64,000 nucleotides of DNA, from the NCBI RefSeq assembly GCF_004339595.1, contig NZ_SMFU01000013.1, forward strand, positions 186,001 to 250,000, written 5' to 3'. Made by a program: the position numbers and the translations under genes. The notes under the pieces were generated by a model. That model had not been told where the DNA came from and searched no databases. It saw only the letters and a program-made list of their open reading frames with translations. The stretch is from Marinobacterium mangrovicola (GTDB lineage: Bacteria; Pseudomonadota; Gammaproteobacteria; Pseudomonadales; Balneatricaceae). This document shows positions 8,734 through 17,076 of the stretch, one piece after another (position 1 is the stretch's first letter; every line of letters starts with the position of its first letter).

Positions 8734-9360
8734 ATGCTGCCCACACTGACACTGGAATGGCTGGCCTGGAGCAAGGGCTTGATGACCTCTGCCGGCCTGA
8801 TCATGGCGATCGGGGCGCAGAACGCCTTCCTGCTGACACAGAGCCTCAGGCGCCAGTTCCACTGGCCCATCGCGCTGCTGTGCATCCTCTTCGATGGCCT
8901 ACTGATTACCGCCGGTGTGGCCGGGCTTGGCGTGCTGATCAGCCAGTCCGAACTGCTCTCCGAAATCGCTCGCTGGGGCGGCGCCCTGTTTCTGCTCTGG
9001 TTCGGTTATGGCGCGGCAAGAAGAGTGTTCCGCAATGAAGTCATGGAGACCGGCGGCCGGGAGATCTCATCCCTGCGCGGAGCGCTGCTGATGACCGCCG
9101 CGGTCACTCTGCTTAACCCGCACGCCTGGATCGATACCGTCGTACTGATCGGCAGCATCGGCGGACAGTATGATGCCGATCTGAAAATATGGTTTGGCGT
9201 GGGCGCAATCTGCTTCTCGGCGATCTGGTTTATCAGCCTCTGTGTCGGTGCACGCTGGATGGCGCCAATGTTCAGCAAACCGACCGCCTGGAAGGTTCTG
9301 GATACAGGGATCTGGTTCATGACCTGGGGGATCGCCGCCGGACTGCTGATCGGCTTTTAA
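8734..9360 (+). CDS. argO: Arginine/lysine exporter ArgO (LysE family)
   Basis: A 208-residue LysE-family exporter with about six spans. The block GLIMAIGAQNAFLLTQSLRR near the N-terminus and TLLNPHAWIDTVVLIGSIG in the middle are diagnostic for LysE/ArgO and differ from the RhtB-like copies elsewhere in the window. It would export arginine, lysine or toxic analogues across the inner membrane. It is divergent from argP, which supports the assignment. A strong inverted repeat spans its stop codon and probably ends transcription. Confidence 0.92.
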   Translation: MLPTLTLEWLAWSKGLMTSAGLIMAIGAQNAFLLTQSLRRQFHWPIALLCILFDGLLITAGVAGLGVLISQSELLSEIARWGGALFLLWFGYGAARRVFRNEVMETGGREISSLRGALLMTAAVTLLNPHAWIDTVVLIGSIGGQYDADLKIWFGVGAICFSAIWFISLCVGARWMAPMFSKPTAWKVLDTGIWFMTWGIAAGLLIGF

Positions 9361-9372
9361 AGGCCGATCAGC
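9345..9372. terminator. Inverted repeat across the argO stop codon
   Basis: GCTGATCGGC at 9345-9354 pairs with GCCGATCAGC at 9363-9372, a perfect 10-base stem; the loop TTTTAAAG contains the argO stop. No T-run follows on either strand, so a simple intrinsic terminator is uncertain. It sits between convergent genes, where a bidirectional end signal is expected. Confidence 0.5.
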
Positions 9373-9417
9373 GCCGACGCGGGATATGCGGCGAGACTTA
9401 CCGCCTAGGGCCACTGC

Positions 9418-10140
9418 TCAGGGCCGTTTTGCCAGCAGCAGCTCCGCAGCCTCATCATCCTCTTCCTGGTGTTTGAAGCGTACGACGAGATAGTTAAGTT
9501 CGGGAGCCAGCCAAATCTGCTCAAGCTTGTCGCCCTCTTCACCCTTTTCAAGCAAAACCGCTGCAAAATTACCCGCCGGCGTCTGAACATTCTCTTCGCC
9601 AACATAGCGATAGTTGTAGTCGGACAGTCCCTTACGACGCGCGATGGAATAAGCGTAGTTATCTTGAGGAGGCTTGCAGGCCAGATCGATACGCAGCTGC
9701 AACTGATGACTGAGCAAATCGTAGACCGGGCCCTGATAATCTATTTCATCATCGCCGCGGGGCGACTCGACCTCGTACTCGCCGCTACCGTCAAAACTGA
9801 GATGAACGTTGTGCTTTTTACTCAGCCCCTTGCGTTCGTAGCGGTACTCCTGCGGCTCAATCGAGCCGTTCTGCAGACGAAACCGACTCTCCTCCTCGAT
9901 CCCCATGAACAGCAGCGTGCTGGTGTTTTGCGCCTTCCAGGCGCCGTTCTCAAGTTTATCCACCGTGCGACTGCTATCCAGCGAAAAGCCTTTCCAGTCC
10001 ACACGGTAGTTGATACCTATCCCCGCGAAACGCCCCAGTGTCTGCTCTGCGCAGGCCTGCACTGAATCATCCGCCAGCGCTATCCCAGGTGTCAGCAGAG
10101 AAAGGAAAAGCAGCGTCGAGCGTTTAACTGGCAATTTCAA
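9418..10140 (-). CDS. Exported DUF3108 domain protein
   Basis: A 240-residue predicted periplasmic protein. After the signal peptide (about LKLPVKRSTLLFLSLL, then TPGIALA), the rest matches DUF3108, a beta-rich domain of unknown function; the stretch NFAAVLLEKGEEGDKLEQIW is typical. I choose the TTG at 10140 because GGAGG (minus strand, 10151-10147) stands six bases before it and the product then begins directly with the signal peptide. An ATG at 10170 adds ten residues without a ribosome-binding site, and longer readings run into the divergent reductase gene. Role unknown; it may act in the envelope. Confidence 0.82.
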   Translation of the reverse strand: MKLPVKRSTLLFLSLLTPGIALADDSVQACAEQTLGRFAGIGINYRVDWKGFSLDSSRTVDKLENGAWKAQNTSTLLFMGIEEESRFRLQNGSIEPQEYRYERKGLSKKHNVHLSFDGSGEYEVESPRGDDEIDYQGPVYDLLSHQLQLRIDLACKPPQDNYAYSIARRKGLSDYNYRYVGEENVQTPAGNFAAVLLEKGEEGDKLEQIWLAPELNYLVVRFKHQEEDDEAAELLLAKRP

Positions 10141-10303
10141 AACGATCCTCCGTGGCGACTTTTGGTCCATGGGTGCTATGGTTTTATAAAAGGAGATACA
10201 GGGAACCGATCCAAGTTTACGGTTTCCAAACTCAATCCGGCATAACACGGGCCGGCATTGCATCCTAACCTCTTTAGCGCCCCATCCCAACAGGAGTGAG
10301 TTG

Positions 10304-11239
10304 ATGAGCGACACTATGGATTCCCACGCCTTCCGGCGCGCCCTGGGTAACTTTGCCACGGGCATTACCGTCGTGACTGCGCAGAGCCCGGCGGGAGAAC
10401 GCATCGGCCTGACCGTCAACAGCTTCAACTCGGTTTCACTGGATCCACCGTTGATTCTATGGAGCCTCGACAAACGCTCGGCTGACAGTCTCGAAGTGAT
10501 CCGCCAGAGCGGTCACTTTGCCGTCAATGTGCTGGCTGCCGATCAGCTCGACATATCCAACCATTTCGCCCGGCCCCAGGATGATAAATTCGCGTTGATA
10601 AGGTTCGCCGAAGGGCCGGGCGGCTCACCCCTGCTAGATAACTGCGCGGCGCGCTTCCACTGTGCACTGCACCAGGAAGTGGATGCCGGCGACCACTGGA
10701 TACTGATCGGCAGGGTGCTGGACTTCGACGACCTGGGTCGTGCGCCGCTGCTTTACCACCAGGGCGCCTATTCAGTAGCCCTGCCCCATCCGCGCGTTGA
10801 AACCCGCCCCTCCACCAGTGGCAGCGGCGATAACCCCATGGCCCAGCACCTCTCCAACAACCTGCTGTACCTGATGCTGCAGGCGGTCAACGCTTACCAG
10901 AACAGCTATCTGCCGAAACAGCAGGCGCTGGGACTGAGTGTTAGTGAGGCACGCTTGCTGATTTTGCTGAGCGTGTTGGGTGGCAGCGGCGTTGAGCGGC
11001 TGCAGAAGGAGTCCAGCCTGCCCGGCTCCGAAGTGGTAGAAGCCGCCGAAAATCTGGAGATGGCCGGGTTGGTCAGCCGTTCCGGCCCGCTGCTGGAGCT
11101 GAGCGAAGCTGGCTCCGAGCGCGCCAAAGAGTACTGGACCCTGGCGGAAAACGAACAGAACCAGGTATTTAGCGAGTTCGACAGCAATGAAATCGGTCAA
11201 TTCAAGCGGATGCTGAACAGCGTGATTCAGAAGTCCTGA
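10304..11239 (+). CDS. Flavin reductase with MarR-like C-terminal domain
   Basis: A 311-residue protein with two parts. Residues about 5-160 form an FMN-binding flavin reductase domain (RRALGNFATGITVVTAQSP, then NSFNSVSLDPPLILWSLDK), the type that supplies reduced flavin to two-component monooxygenases. After a Ser/Thr/Gly linker, residues about 181-311 read like a MarR-type winged helix (LSVSEARLLILLSVLGGSG, then LEMAGLVSRS). The reductase component of 4-hydroxyphenylacetate 3-hydroxylase of Acinetobacter (about 315 residues) has this plan, with the C-terminal domain acting as an effector-sensing autoinhibitor. No oxygenase gene lies nearby. CAGGAG at 10291-10296 selects ATG 10304. Confidence 0.85.
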   Translation: MSDTMDSHAFRRALGNFATGITVVTAQSPAGERIGLTVNSFNSVSLDPPLILWSLDKRSADSLEVIRQSGHFAVNVLAADQLDISNHFARPQDDKFALIRFAEGPGGSPLLDNCAARFHCALHQEVDAGDHWILIGRVLDFDDLGRAPLLYHQGAYSVALPHPRVETRPSTSGSGDNPMAQHLSNNLLYLMLQAVNAYQNSYLPKQQALGLSVSEARLLILLSVLGGSGVERLQKESSLPGSEVVEAAENLEMAGLVSRSGPLLELSEAGSERAKEYWTLAENEQNQVFSEFDSNEIGQFKRMLNSVIQKS

Positions 11240-11288
11240 GCTGTGGCTGTGGCTGTGGCTGTGGCTGTGGCTGTGGCTGTGGCTGTGG
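11240..11288 (+). repeat. Hexanucleotide tandem repeat (GCTGTG) x8
   Basis: Eight perfect copies of GCTGTG run from 11240 to 11287, plus one further G, beginning at the base after the stop codon of the reductase gene. Perfect identity suggests recent slippage. It lies between convergent genes, so it probably does not alter a protein at its present length. Confidence 0.95.
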
Positions 11289-11308
11289 ATAAAAACTGAA
11301 CTGCATAA

Positions 11309-11328
11309 CGTTTAAAAAGCGTTAAACG
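11309..11328. repeat. Short inverted repeat CGTTTAA/TTAAACG
   Basis: CGTTTAA at 11309-11315 pairs with TTAAACG at 11322-11328 around a six-base loop. It adjoins the cold-shock gene's terminator and may add to the transcript end, or be chance in an AT-rich spot. Confidence 0.35.
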
Positions 11329-11331
11329 AAA

Positions 11332-11355
11332 GAAGGGAGCCCGAGGGCTCCCTTC
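11332..11355 (-). terminator. Terminator of the cold-shock-domain gene
   Basis: A perfect 11-base inverted repeat, GAAGGGAGCCC at 11332-11342 and GGGCTCCCTTC at 11345-11355. Read on the minus strand it follows the cold-shock gene stop by 22 bases and is followed by TTTCGTTT, as in an intrinsic terminator. It may also stop plus-strand transcription from the reductase gene. Confidence 0.75.
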
Positions 11356-11377
11356 TGCGTAGCTGCGATCCGCCGTA

Positions 11378-11845
11378 TCAGCCGCGAACGACCGACACGT
11401 CCTCAGCCTGCAGCCCTTTTTCGCTCTGGTGCACGTTGAAACGCACCTGCTGACCTTCGGTCAGGGAGCGGTGCCCGCGACCGCGAATATTGCGAAAATG
11501 AACAAATACATCGTCACCATTAGAACGGGTGATAAATCCAAATCCCTTGGAAACATTGAACCACTTTACGGTTCCCTGCTCACGGCTGTCATCTTCCGAC
11601 TCTTCGTCATCAACATCGCCCTGCTGATCTGCTCGGGGCGCCGCCTTGCCAGCCTGAACTGCGCCGGCAGACGGACCACCCAGAGAAGAAACCAGCGTAG
11701 CCGCCAGCACGATAACAAACGTCACGCCCAATACCACGGCGTTCAGTTCAATCTCCGTCGCTGTCACCTGCGACAATATCGACGGAATGGCCACCGCCGC
11801 GACAATGCTTAGAACAATACTTTTAAATACCTGAATACCACTCAT
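11378..11845 (-). CDS. Membrane-anchored cold-shock domain protein
   Basis: A 155-residue protein with an unusual layout: two hydrophobic segments (about 5-26 and 34-54), a Gly/Ala stretch and an acidic linker (73-89, [14 protein letters not shown]), then a full cold-shock domain at about 90-153. RNA-binding motif RNP1 is KGFGFI (100-105) and RNP2 is VFVHF (113-117). CspA-type proteins are usually about 70 residues and soluble; here the nucleic-acid-binding domain would be tethered to the inner membrane facing the cytoplasm. I infer an RNA-binding or chaperone role at the membrane, without direct evidence. It is transcribed alone, with a terminator just downstream. Confidence 0.85.
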   Translation of the reverse strand: MSGIQVFKSIVLSIVAAVAIPSILSQVTATEIELNAVVLGVTFVIVLAATLVSSLGGPSAGAVQAGKAAPRADQQGDVDDEESEDDSREQGTVKWFNVSKGFGFITRSNGDDVFVHFRNIRGRGHRSLTEGQQVRFNVHQSEKGLQAEDVSVVRG

Positions 11846-12174
11846 TTATACGGTTTCTCTTCTAATTCAAAAATTAATCACAGTAATAAGGCGGGCATAA
11901 CTTAACCAGCATACCCAACCTGCGAGATATAACGTATTAGCTACATTTTTTCAACAACTTACTAGTACGCTTATCACTACCGTCTGGTTTTGACAGCATT
12001 TTTTTGACCAGGCTTTCCAACCAGCAGTAGCAAGAGAGGCTGAACGGCTGAAACCCGCAAATCTTAAGTTTCAGAACCAAGATCTGGCTGACTCGCCCAC
12101 GCTAGCGCGCCGCTTTACAGCTACAATAGCCCTGTCCGAAACTTACTTTTAACCCCGTCAAACAGGAGATCGCC
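11846..12174. other. Intergenic region between csp-like gene and slyX
   Basis: A 329-base AT-rich gap between divergent genes; it must carry the start signals of both. Towards slyX there is a possible -10 (TACAAT, 12121-12126) and a ribosome-binding site (CAGGAG) before the ATG. Cold-shock genes often have long structured leaders, and the minus-strand side would suit that, but I found no recognisable cold-box. No gene seen here. Confidence 0.5.
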
Positions 12175-12369
12175 ATGTCGGAAAACGAGCAGATCGCAGA
12201 GCTGGAATCACGCATCGCCTTTCAGGAAGAGGCGATCGACAAACTCAGCGATATTGTCGCCCGGCAGGAGCGGGATCTGGAGCGCCTGACCCGGATGATT
12301 CAGTTCCTAAACACCGAAATGAAGTCGGCGGGCATCGAAGAGAACGATCAGCCGCCGCCACATTACTGA
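12175..12369 (+). CDS. slyX: SlyX family protein
   Basis: A 64-residue protein that is almost entirely a heptad coiled coil (ELESRIAFQEEAIDKLSDIV), ending in the typical PPPHY tail of SlyX. Its function is not established in any species despite wide conservation. CAGGAG lies a few bases before the ATG. The acyltransferase plsB begins 5 bases after its stop, so the two are probably co-transcribed. Confidence 0.93.
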   Translation: MSENEQIAELESRIAFQEEAIDKLSDIVARQERDLERLTRMIQFLNTEMKSAGIEENDQPPPHY

Positions 12370-12374
12370 ACAGG

Positions 12375-14108
12375 ATGCTGACCACTCTGCGCAATTTTTC
12401 CGCTTCTGCCCACGCCCGGCGCGAGCAGGAGCGACGCCTGATCGCTGAATTACTTGCCGATCCGCGCCTGCGCCAAGCGATCGATGCGACCGCAGCAAAA
12501 TCAGGCGAACCCAGGCTGAATGTAGAACGCCAAGCTCACCAGCATCTCGAGCGCATCACTGCGCGTTACCGCCACTCCGTGGTCAAGATGCTGGATCCTC
12601 TGTTCAGCCTGGTATTAAAGCGCCTTTACCGCCGCATGGAGATCAGTGGACTGGATCGGCTGAAATCACTGAACCAGGAATATCAGCTGATCTACCTCCC
12701 CGCCCACCGCAGCCATATCGACTACATGCTGATCTCCTGGGCGCTGTTCCAACAAGGGCTCCCCCTGCCCCGCATCGCTGCAGGCGAGAATCTGAACCTG
12801 CCGCTGGTGGGCGCACTACTCAAACGCGGTGGCGCTGTGTTTCTGCGCCGAAGCTTTCTCGATGACCCGCTCTATACCTGCCTGGTGCGACTCTATCTGG
12901 AACAGTTGCTGAGCAACGAACACAGCTTTGAGGTGTTTATTGAGGGCCAACGCAGCCGTACCGGCCGACTGCTACCGCCAAGGCTGGGTCTATTGAGTAT
13001 GCTGCTGGAGAGTAAAACGCCCCGACCGCTGGCACTGTTGCCGATTTCAATCAACTACGACCTCTGCCTCGATAACCGTACCTACCAGCATGAACTCGCC
13101 GGCCGCCCTAAACGCAGTGAGAGCCTCTGGGGAGTAATCAGCTCGGCCAGCGTATTATTCAAACGCTGCGGCGGCGCTTACCTTAAGGTCGGCGAGCCTG
13201 TCTTTATTGCTGAGAACAGTGATTCTAACGCTACCTTGGACACGGCAAGGCAGGTCATGCGCCGTATCAACCAGGCAACCATTGCCACCGAGGCCGCCAG
13301 AATCGCCAGCCTGCTTCCCGGCGCCAAACAAAACCTGCCACAGGCAGAGCTTGAACAGGCAGTAGCAGATCTGAGCCGCCTGCTTCAGCAGCAAGGCACA
13401 GATCTACCAAGGCGGGACAGAGCTCCCGGCGCAATGATTACTGCCATGAGCCGACGCGGCCAACTCAGTCTGTCCGCGGGGAATGTCCTGGTCTGTGAGC
13501 AGCAGAGCGCGGAGCTCAGCTACTACCGCAACAATCTGACTCACGCTCTGGTACTGCCGGGATTGATGATTCTGCTGGCAGCACGCCTACCCAAACCTGG
13601 CCGCTCTACCATCACCCGTCTGATGCGGGCGTTACAGCCCTATCTGGCAGCGGAGTTCACCCTGGAAGTCGACAAAGATGAACCAGTAAGACTAAGGCAG
13701 ACACTGCTGCAACTGGGACTGCTGCGCGAAGACAAACAACAACTGCACCCGCACACCAACCTGCTGACCAGGGCCCTGTTTCAGCTGGCGGAAACGGTGC
13801 TGCTACGCCAGTACCTGCTGGTACGCATCATCACGCAGCAACCGCAGGTCAAGGAGCTGCAGCTCTGCGAAATCACCACCGCGTTAGCGCGGCACCTGCA
13901 ATCCTGGTACGAGCATCCGCTACCCGAATATGCGGACCAACGCCAATTGCGTCCGCTGATAGAGTGTCTGGAACAGCAGCAATTACTGAACAGAAATGAT
14001 CAACGCCTGAGCGCAGCAAGAGACCTGACGCCCATACTGCGAGTGGGTCGTAAACTGCTGCCAGACGTATTGATTCAAGAAAGTGAGCGCTGGCTGGCGC
14101 AGCATTAA
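12375..14108 (+). CDS. plsB: Glycerol-3-phosphate acyltransferase, short PlsB form
   Basis: A 577-residue acyltransferase of the PlsB family, which acylates sn-glycerol-3-phosphate at position 1 to start phospholipid synthesis at the inner membrane. The four blocks are present: HRSHID at 111-116 (the HX4D catalytic pair), [20 protein letters not shown] and [11 protein letters not shown]. In E. coli PlsB (about 807 residues) the HX4D motif is near residue 306, so about 195 N-terminal residues are missing here, and the C-terminus is also somewhat shorter. The upstream stop of slyX leaves no room for a longer start. It could be the main enzyme or a second acyltransferase. Its last four bases overlap convergent rsmJ. 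Confidence 0.88.
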   Translation: MLTTLRNFSASAHARREQERRLIAELLADPRLRQAIDATAAKSGEPRLNVERQAHQHLERITARYRHSVVKMLDPLFSLVLKRLYRRMEISGLDRLKSLNQEYQLIYLPAHRSHIDYMLISWALFQQGLPLPRIAAGENLNLPLVGALLKRGGAVFLRRSFLDDPLYTCLVRLYLEQLLSNEHSFEVFIEGQRSRTGRLLPPRLGLLSMLLESKTPRPLALLPISINYDLCLDNRTYQHELAGRPKRSESLWGVISSASVLFKRCGGAYLKVGEPVFIAENSDSNATLDTARQVMRRINQATIATEAARIASLLPGAKQNLPQAELEQAVADLSRLLQQQGTDLPRRDRAPGAMITAMSRRGQLSLSAGNVLVCEQQSAELSYYRNNLTHALVLPGLMILLAARLPKPGRSTITRLMRALQPYLAAEFTLEVDKDEPVRLRQTLLQLGLLREDKQQLHPHTNLLTRALFQLAETVLLRQYLLVRIITQQPQVKELQLCEITTALARHLQSWYEHPLPEYADQRQLRPLIECLEQQQLLNRNDQRLSAARDLTPILRVGRKLLPDVLIQESERWLAQH

Positions 14109-14887
14109 TCGAGCTTCTTCAGCGCATAGATATCGTAGCGCCCGGATTTGCCTTCCAGCTTATAGGATGGTTCGCGGCCACCGATGCAAGGCGCCTTGCG
14201 CGGACGCTTCACCACCACGCGGCATTCGGCTACCTCCAGCGCCACCGCCAGCAACTCCGTCTGGTCGGCATCCTCTCCCACCAGGTCACGGAACGCCAGC
14301 ATCTCTTTTTTCACCTGAGCCGACTTGTCACTGTGCGGGAACATCGGATCGAGATGCACCACCTGGGGTCGCTCAGCCTCAGCCAGGGATGAGAGCCAGT
14401 CGCGGGCATCGCCGCCATACAGATGCATCCGCGCGATAATATCCGCCACTTCAGAATCCGCCGCCCGCGCCAGACCATCCGCCAGCAGCGCGTGCACCAC
14501 CGGCGAACGCTCCACCAGACTGACCTCACAGCCCAGAGTCGCCAGCACAAAACCGTCGCGCCCCAGCCCCGCGGTCACATCAGCAACCGTCGGACGGATA
14601 CTGCCCTTGATACCGCAGGCCTTGGCGATCATCTGCCCCTTGCCACCGCCGAACTGGCGCCGGTGCGCCACCGCACCAGTGACGAAGTCCGCCAATACAG
14701 GACCCGGCCGCTTGCGCCCGGTTTGCTGCAGCACCAGCGCATCCTCGGTCAGCAGCAGGTATTGGGCGACAGACTCCGACTCAAGATCGACCTCTTCGGC
14801 AAAAACAAGCCCGAGCTGCTGGGCCAGCTCCCGAGCCTCTTCGCTGCGCGCCGCGCAACTAGTGCCAACAACAGGTGTGGAACTCAT
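14105..14887 (-). CDS. rsmJ: 16S rRNA (guanine1516-N2)-methyltransferase RsmJ
   Basis: A 260-residue class I methyltransferase. The RsmJ signature is clear: [20 protein letters not shown] for SAM binding, [20 protein letters not shown] for the catalytic block (DPMFP), and [20 protein letters not shown] near the end. RsmJ methylates G1516 of 16S rRNA. I start at ATG 14887 because this gives a normal N-terminus and leaves one base after the stop of uppP; a longer reading from 14920 would overlap uppP. It is the last gene of a tsaB-uppP-rsmJ run. Confidence 0.93.
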   Translation of the reverse strand: MSSTPVVGTSCAARSEEARELAQQLGLVFAEEVDLESESVAQYLLLTEDALVLQQTGRKRPGPVLADFVTGAVAHRRQFGGGKGQMIAKACGIKGSIRPTVADVTAGLGRDGFVLATLGCEVSLVERSPVVHALLADGLARAADSEVADIIARMHLYGGDARDWLSSLAEAERPQVVHLDPMFPHSDKSAQVKKEMLAFRDLVGEDADQTELLAVALEVAECRVVVKRPRKAPCIGGREPSYKLEGKSGRYDIYALKKLD

Positions 14888-14888
14888 A

Positions 14889-15698
14889 TCAGCCGGCAAA
14901 CCAGACACCCAAGAGCACAAAGCCCAGCATCAGGCGATAAATCACAAACGGCATCATGCCGATCCGATCGAGCCATTTCAGAAACAGATAGATACAGGCA
15001 AAGGCGCTCAGTGCCGCCAATACGGCACCGCTGCCGATCATTATCCAGTGCGCCTCTGCATCGCTCTGGATCAGCTCCAGTGTCTTCAGACTGCCCGCCG
15101 CAACGATGACCGGTATCGACATAAGAAAAGAGAAACGCGCCGCACTCTGGCGATCAAAGCCGAGCATCAGCGCTGCGGTGATCGTAATACCCGAACGAGA
15201 GGTGCCGGGAATCAATGCCACCGCCTGAGCCAGACCGATAGTGAGCGCATCCTTCACCCCCAGGGTATCGGTCTTACGCACCCTCTTGCCCTTAAGGTCC
15301 GCCCAGCCCAGCAGCACACCGAAGATCAGCGTAGTGCCGGCGATCACCAGGATGGAACGGCCGTACTCATCCACCAGATCGCCGAACAGCCCGCCAAAGA
15401 TCACCGCCGGAATAGTGGCCAGCACGACCAGCCACCCCAGCTTGCCCTCGGCACTGCGACGACCGCCCAGCGCGGCGATACTGGCGACGCTGATCTGCAG
15501 GACCTCGCGACGGAAGTAGTAGATCACCGCCACCAGGGTTCCGACATGGACACCCACATCAAACGCCAGCCCCTGATCCTGCCAGCCCAGCAGCTGGGAT
15601 GGCAGGATCAAATGAGCAGAACTGGAGATCGGCAGAAACTCGGTGAGTCCCTGAATCAGGGCGAGAATGACGGTATGAATCCAGTCGGCCAGTGTCAC
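14889..15698 (-). CDS. uppP: Undecaprenyl-diphosphate phosphatase UppP
   Basis: A 269-residue polytopic inner-membrane phosphatase (BacA/UppP) that recycles undecaprenyl pyrophosphate to the carrier lipid for peptidoglycan and other surface polymers. Both active-site motifs are present: [15 protein letters not shown] near residue 20 and [13 protein letters not shown] around 170. It begins with GTG, whose last two bases form part of the tsaB stop (GTGA overlap), so translation is probably coupled to tsaB. Confidence 0.95.
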   Translation of the reverse strand: MTLADWIHTVILALIQGLTEFLPISSSAHLILPSQLLGWQDQGLAFDVGVHVGTLVAVIYYFRREVLQISVASIAALGGRRSAEGKLGWLVVLATIPAVIFGGLFGDLVDEYGRSILVIAGTTLIFGVLLGWADLKGKRVRKTDTLGVKDALTIGLAQAVALIPGTSRSGITITAALMLGFDRQSAARFSFLMSIPVIVAAGSLKTLELIQSDAEAHWIMIGSGAVLAALSAFACIYLFLKWLDRIGMMPFVIYRLMLGFVLLGVWFAG

Positions 15699-16381
15699 TG
15701 TTGATCCTTCTTCTTCCAGCTGCCTTCACGCAGGTACACCGGCAGCGCGTCTTCGGGCAGCAGCCCCTCGCCCGCAGCCAGCTGCGCACCGGCCAGCACC
15801 AGCATGGCACGAGCATCCGGGTAGCATTCCTGATCGACCTGTTTGATGGTTGCGGTCAGCGCTTCAGGCATCTGTTCGCTGTAACGCCAACCGCTGCCGA
15901 CGCCGAGCCACTCGGCCGCTTCCGGCAGTTCCAGATCCCTGGGCGAACGCACCGATTCATCGATCAACGCCCGGGGCAGATCAGCGCTGATATCAAACGC
16001 GCCCCAGTACACCTCGTCCATCCGGGCATCCAGCGCCGTCGCCACCCGGCTTGCCTGCGGGAAGCGCTCTTTGGCGGTCACCGCCATCGCCGCCAGAGTC
16101 GATACTGGCAGCAGCGGAAGATCCGCCCCCAGCGCCAGCCCCTGGGCGGCGCCGGTGGCGATTCTAATTCCGGCAAAGGAGCCCGGACCGCGCCCGAAAG
16201 CGATCGCATCCAGACTCGCCAGTTTAACGCCGGCCTCGGCCAGCACCTCCTCCACCATCGGCAATAGCAGATGGGTATGGCGGCGTGGTTCAATGACAAA
16301 TTTATGCTGAATTTCCCCATCAAGACTCAAAGCCACGGAGCAGGCGTCGGTTGAGGTATCCAGGGCAAGTATTCGGGACAT
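15695..16381 (-). CDS. tsaB: tRNA threonylcarbamoyladenosine synthesis protein TsaB
   Basis: A 228-residue protein of the TsaB (YeaZ) family, partner of TsaD, TsaE and TsaC in making the t6A modification of ANN-decoding tRNAs. Family markers are the opening RILALDTSTDACSVAL and the middle AFGRGPGSFAGIRIATGAAQ. It heads a tight tsaB-uppP-rsmJ group on the minus strand. The gap to ubiX upstream is 71 bases. Confidence 0.95.
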   Translation of the reverse strand: MSRILALDTSTDACSVALSLDGEIQHKFVIEPRRHTHLLLPMVEEVLAEAGVKLASLDAIAFGRGPGSFAGIRIATGAAQGLALGADLPLLPVSTLAAMAVTAKERFPQASRVATALDARMDEVYWGAFDISADLPRALIDESVRSPRDLELPEAAEWLGVGSGWRYSEQMPEALTATIKQVDQECYPDARAMLVLAGAQLAAGEGLLPEDALPVYLREGSWKKKDQQ

Positions 16382-16452
16382 CGGTTTTCCGTCAGCTAAC
16401 TGGCTGCGCCACTCTATGCGGAACAGCTTGTGATTTTATTAACACTTGGTTT

Positions 16453-17076
16453 TCAGAGTAAGTTTTCTCCCCAGCGCGGCAGTAGAGACTGCTCAATACC
16501 GAGCTGGGACAGAATTCGTGCCACGATAAAGTCCACCATCTCCTCGACGCTGGCGGGCCGCTGATAAAAACCGGGGCTCGCCGGAATGACCACCGCCCCC
16601 ATACGGGTCAGCTTGAGCATATGCTCCAGGTGGATCTCTGAATAAGGCGCCTCACGGGGAACCAGTATCAACTGGCGCCGCTCTTTGAGCACCACATCGG
16701 CGGCACGTTCAATCAGGTTATTACTGGCACCACAAGCGATGGCAGAGAGCGAGCCGGTACTGCAGGGGCAGACCACCATGGAACTGGGTGCTCCTGAGCC
16801 AGACGCCACCGGCGCCATCCACTGCTCGCGGCCATAGACCTTCAGCTGACCTTCACGGGCGCCATAAAGCTCACTCAGGAAAGTCTCCTGCTGATCTGGT
16901 TGGCCCGGCAGCTTGAGATCGGTCTCGGTGGCGATCACCACCTGAGCCGCCCGCGACACCAGCAGCAGCACCTGCACATCGGCAGCCAGCATGCACTGCA
17001 GCAGACGCAGGCCATACTGGACGCCGGAGGCTCCGGTGATTGCAAGAGTGACCCGACGTGAATATTCCGCGCTCAT
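16453..17076 (-). CDS. ubiX: Flavin prenyltransferase UbiX
   Basis: A 207-residue flavoprotein that makes prenylated FMN, the cofactor of UbiD-type decarboxylases used in ubiquinone synthesis. Motifs: [18 protein letters not shown] at the N-terminus (FMN phosphate loop), [18 protein letters not shown] in the middle, and [19 protein letters not shown]. The ATG at 17076 shares one base with the stop of mpl, indicating co-transcription; the mpl-ubiX order is common in gammaproteobacteria. Confidence 0.96.
   Translation of the reverse strand: MSAEYSRRVTLAITGASGVQYGLRLLQCMLAADVQVLLLVSRAAQVVIATETDLKLPGQPDQQETFLSELYGAREGQLKVYGREQWMAPVASGSGAPSSMVVCPCSTGSLSAIACGASNNLIERAADVVLKERRQLILVPREAPYSEIHLEHMLKLTRMGAVVIPASPGFYQRPASVEEMVDFIVARILSQLGIEQSLLPRWGENLL

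Noticed and set aside
11240-11288. Possible CRISPR-like repeat
   Set aside because: Units are six bases with no spacers; it is a simple tandem repeat.
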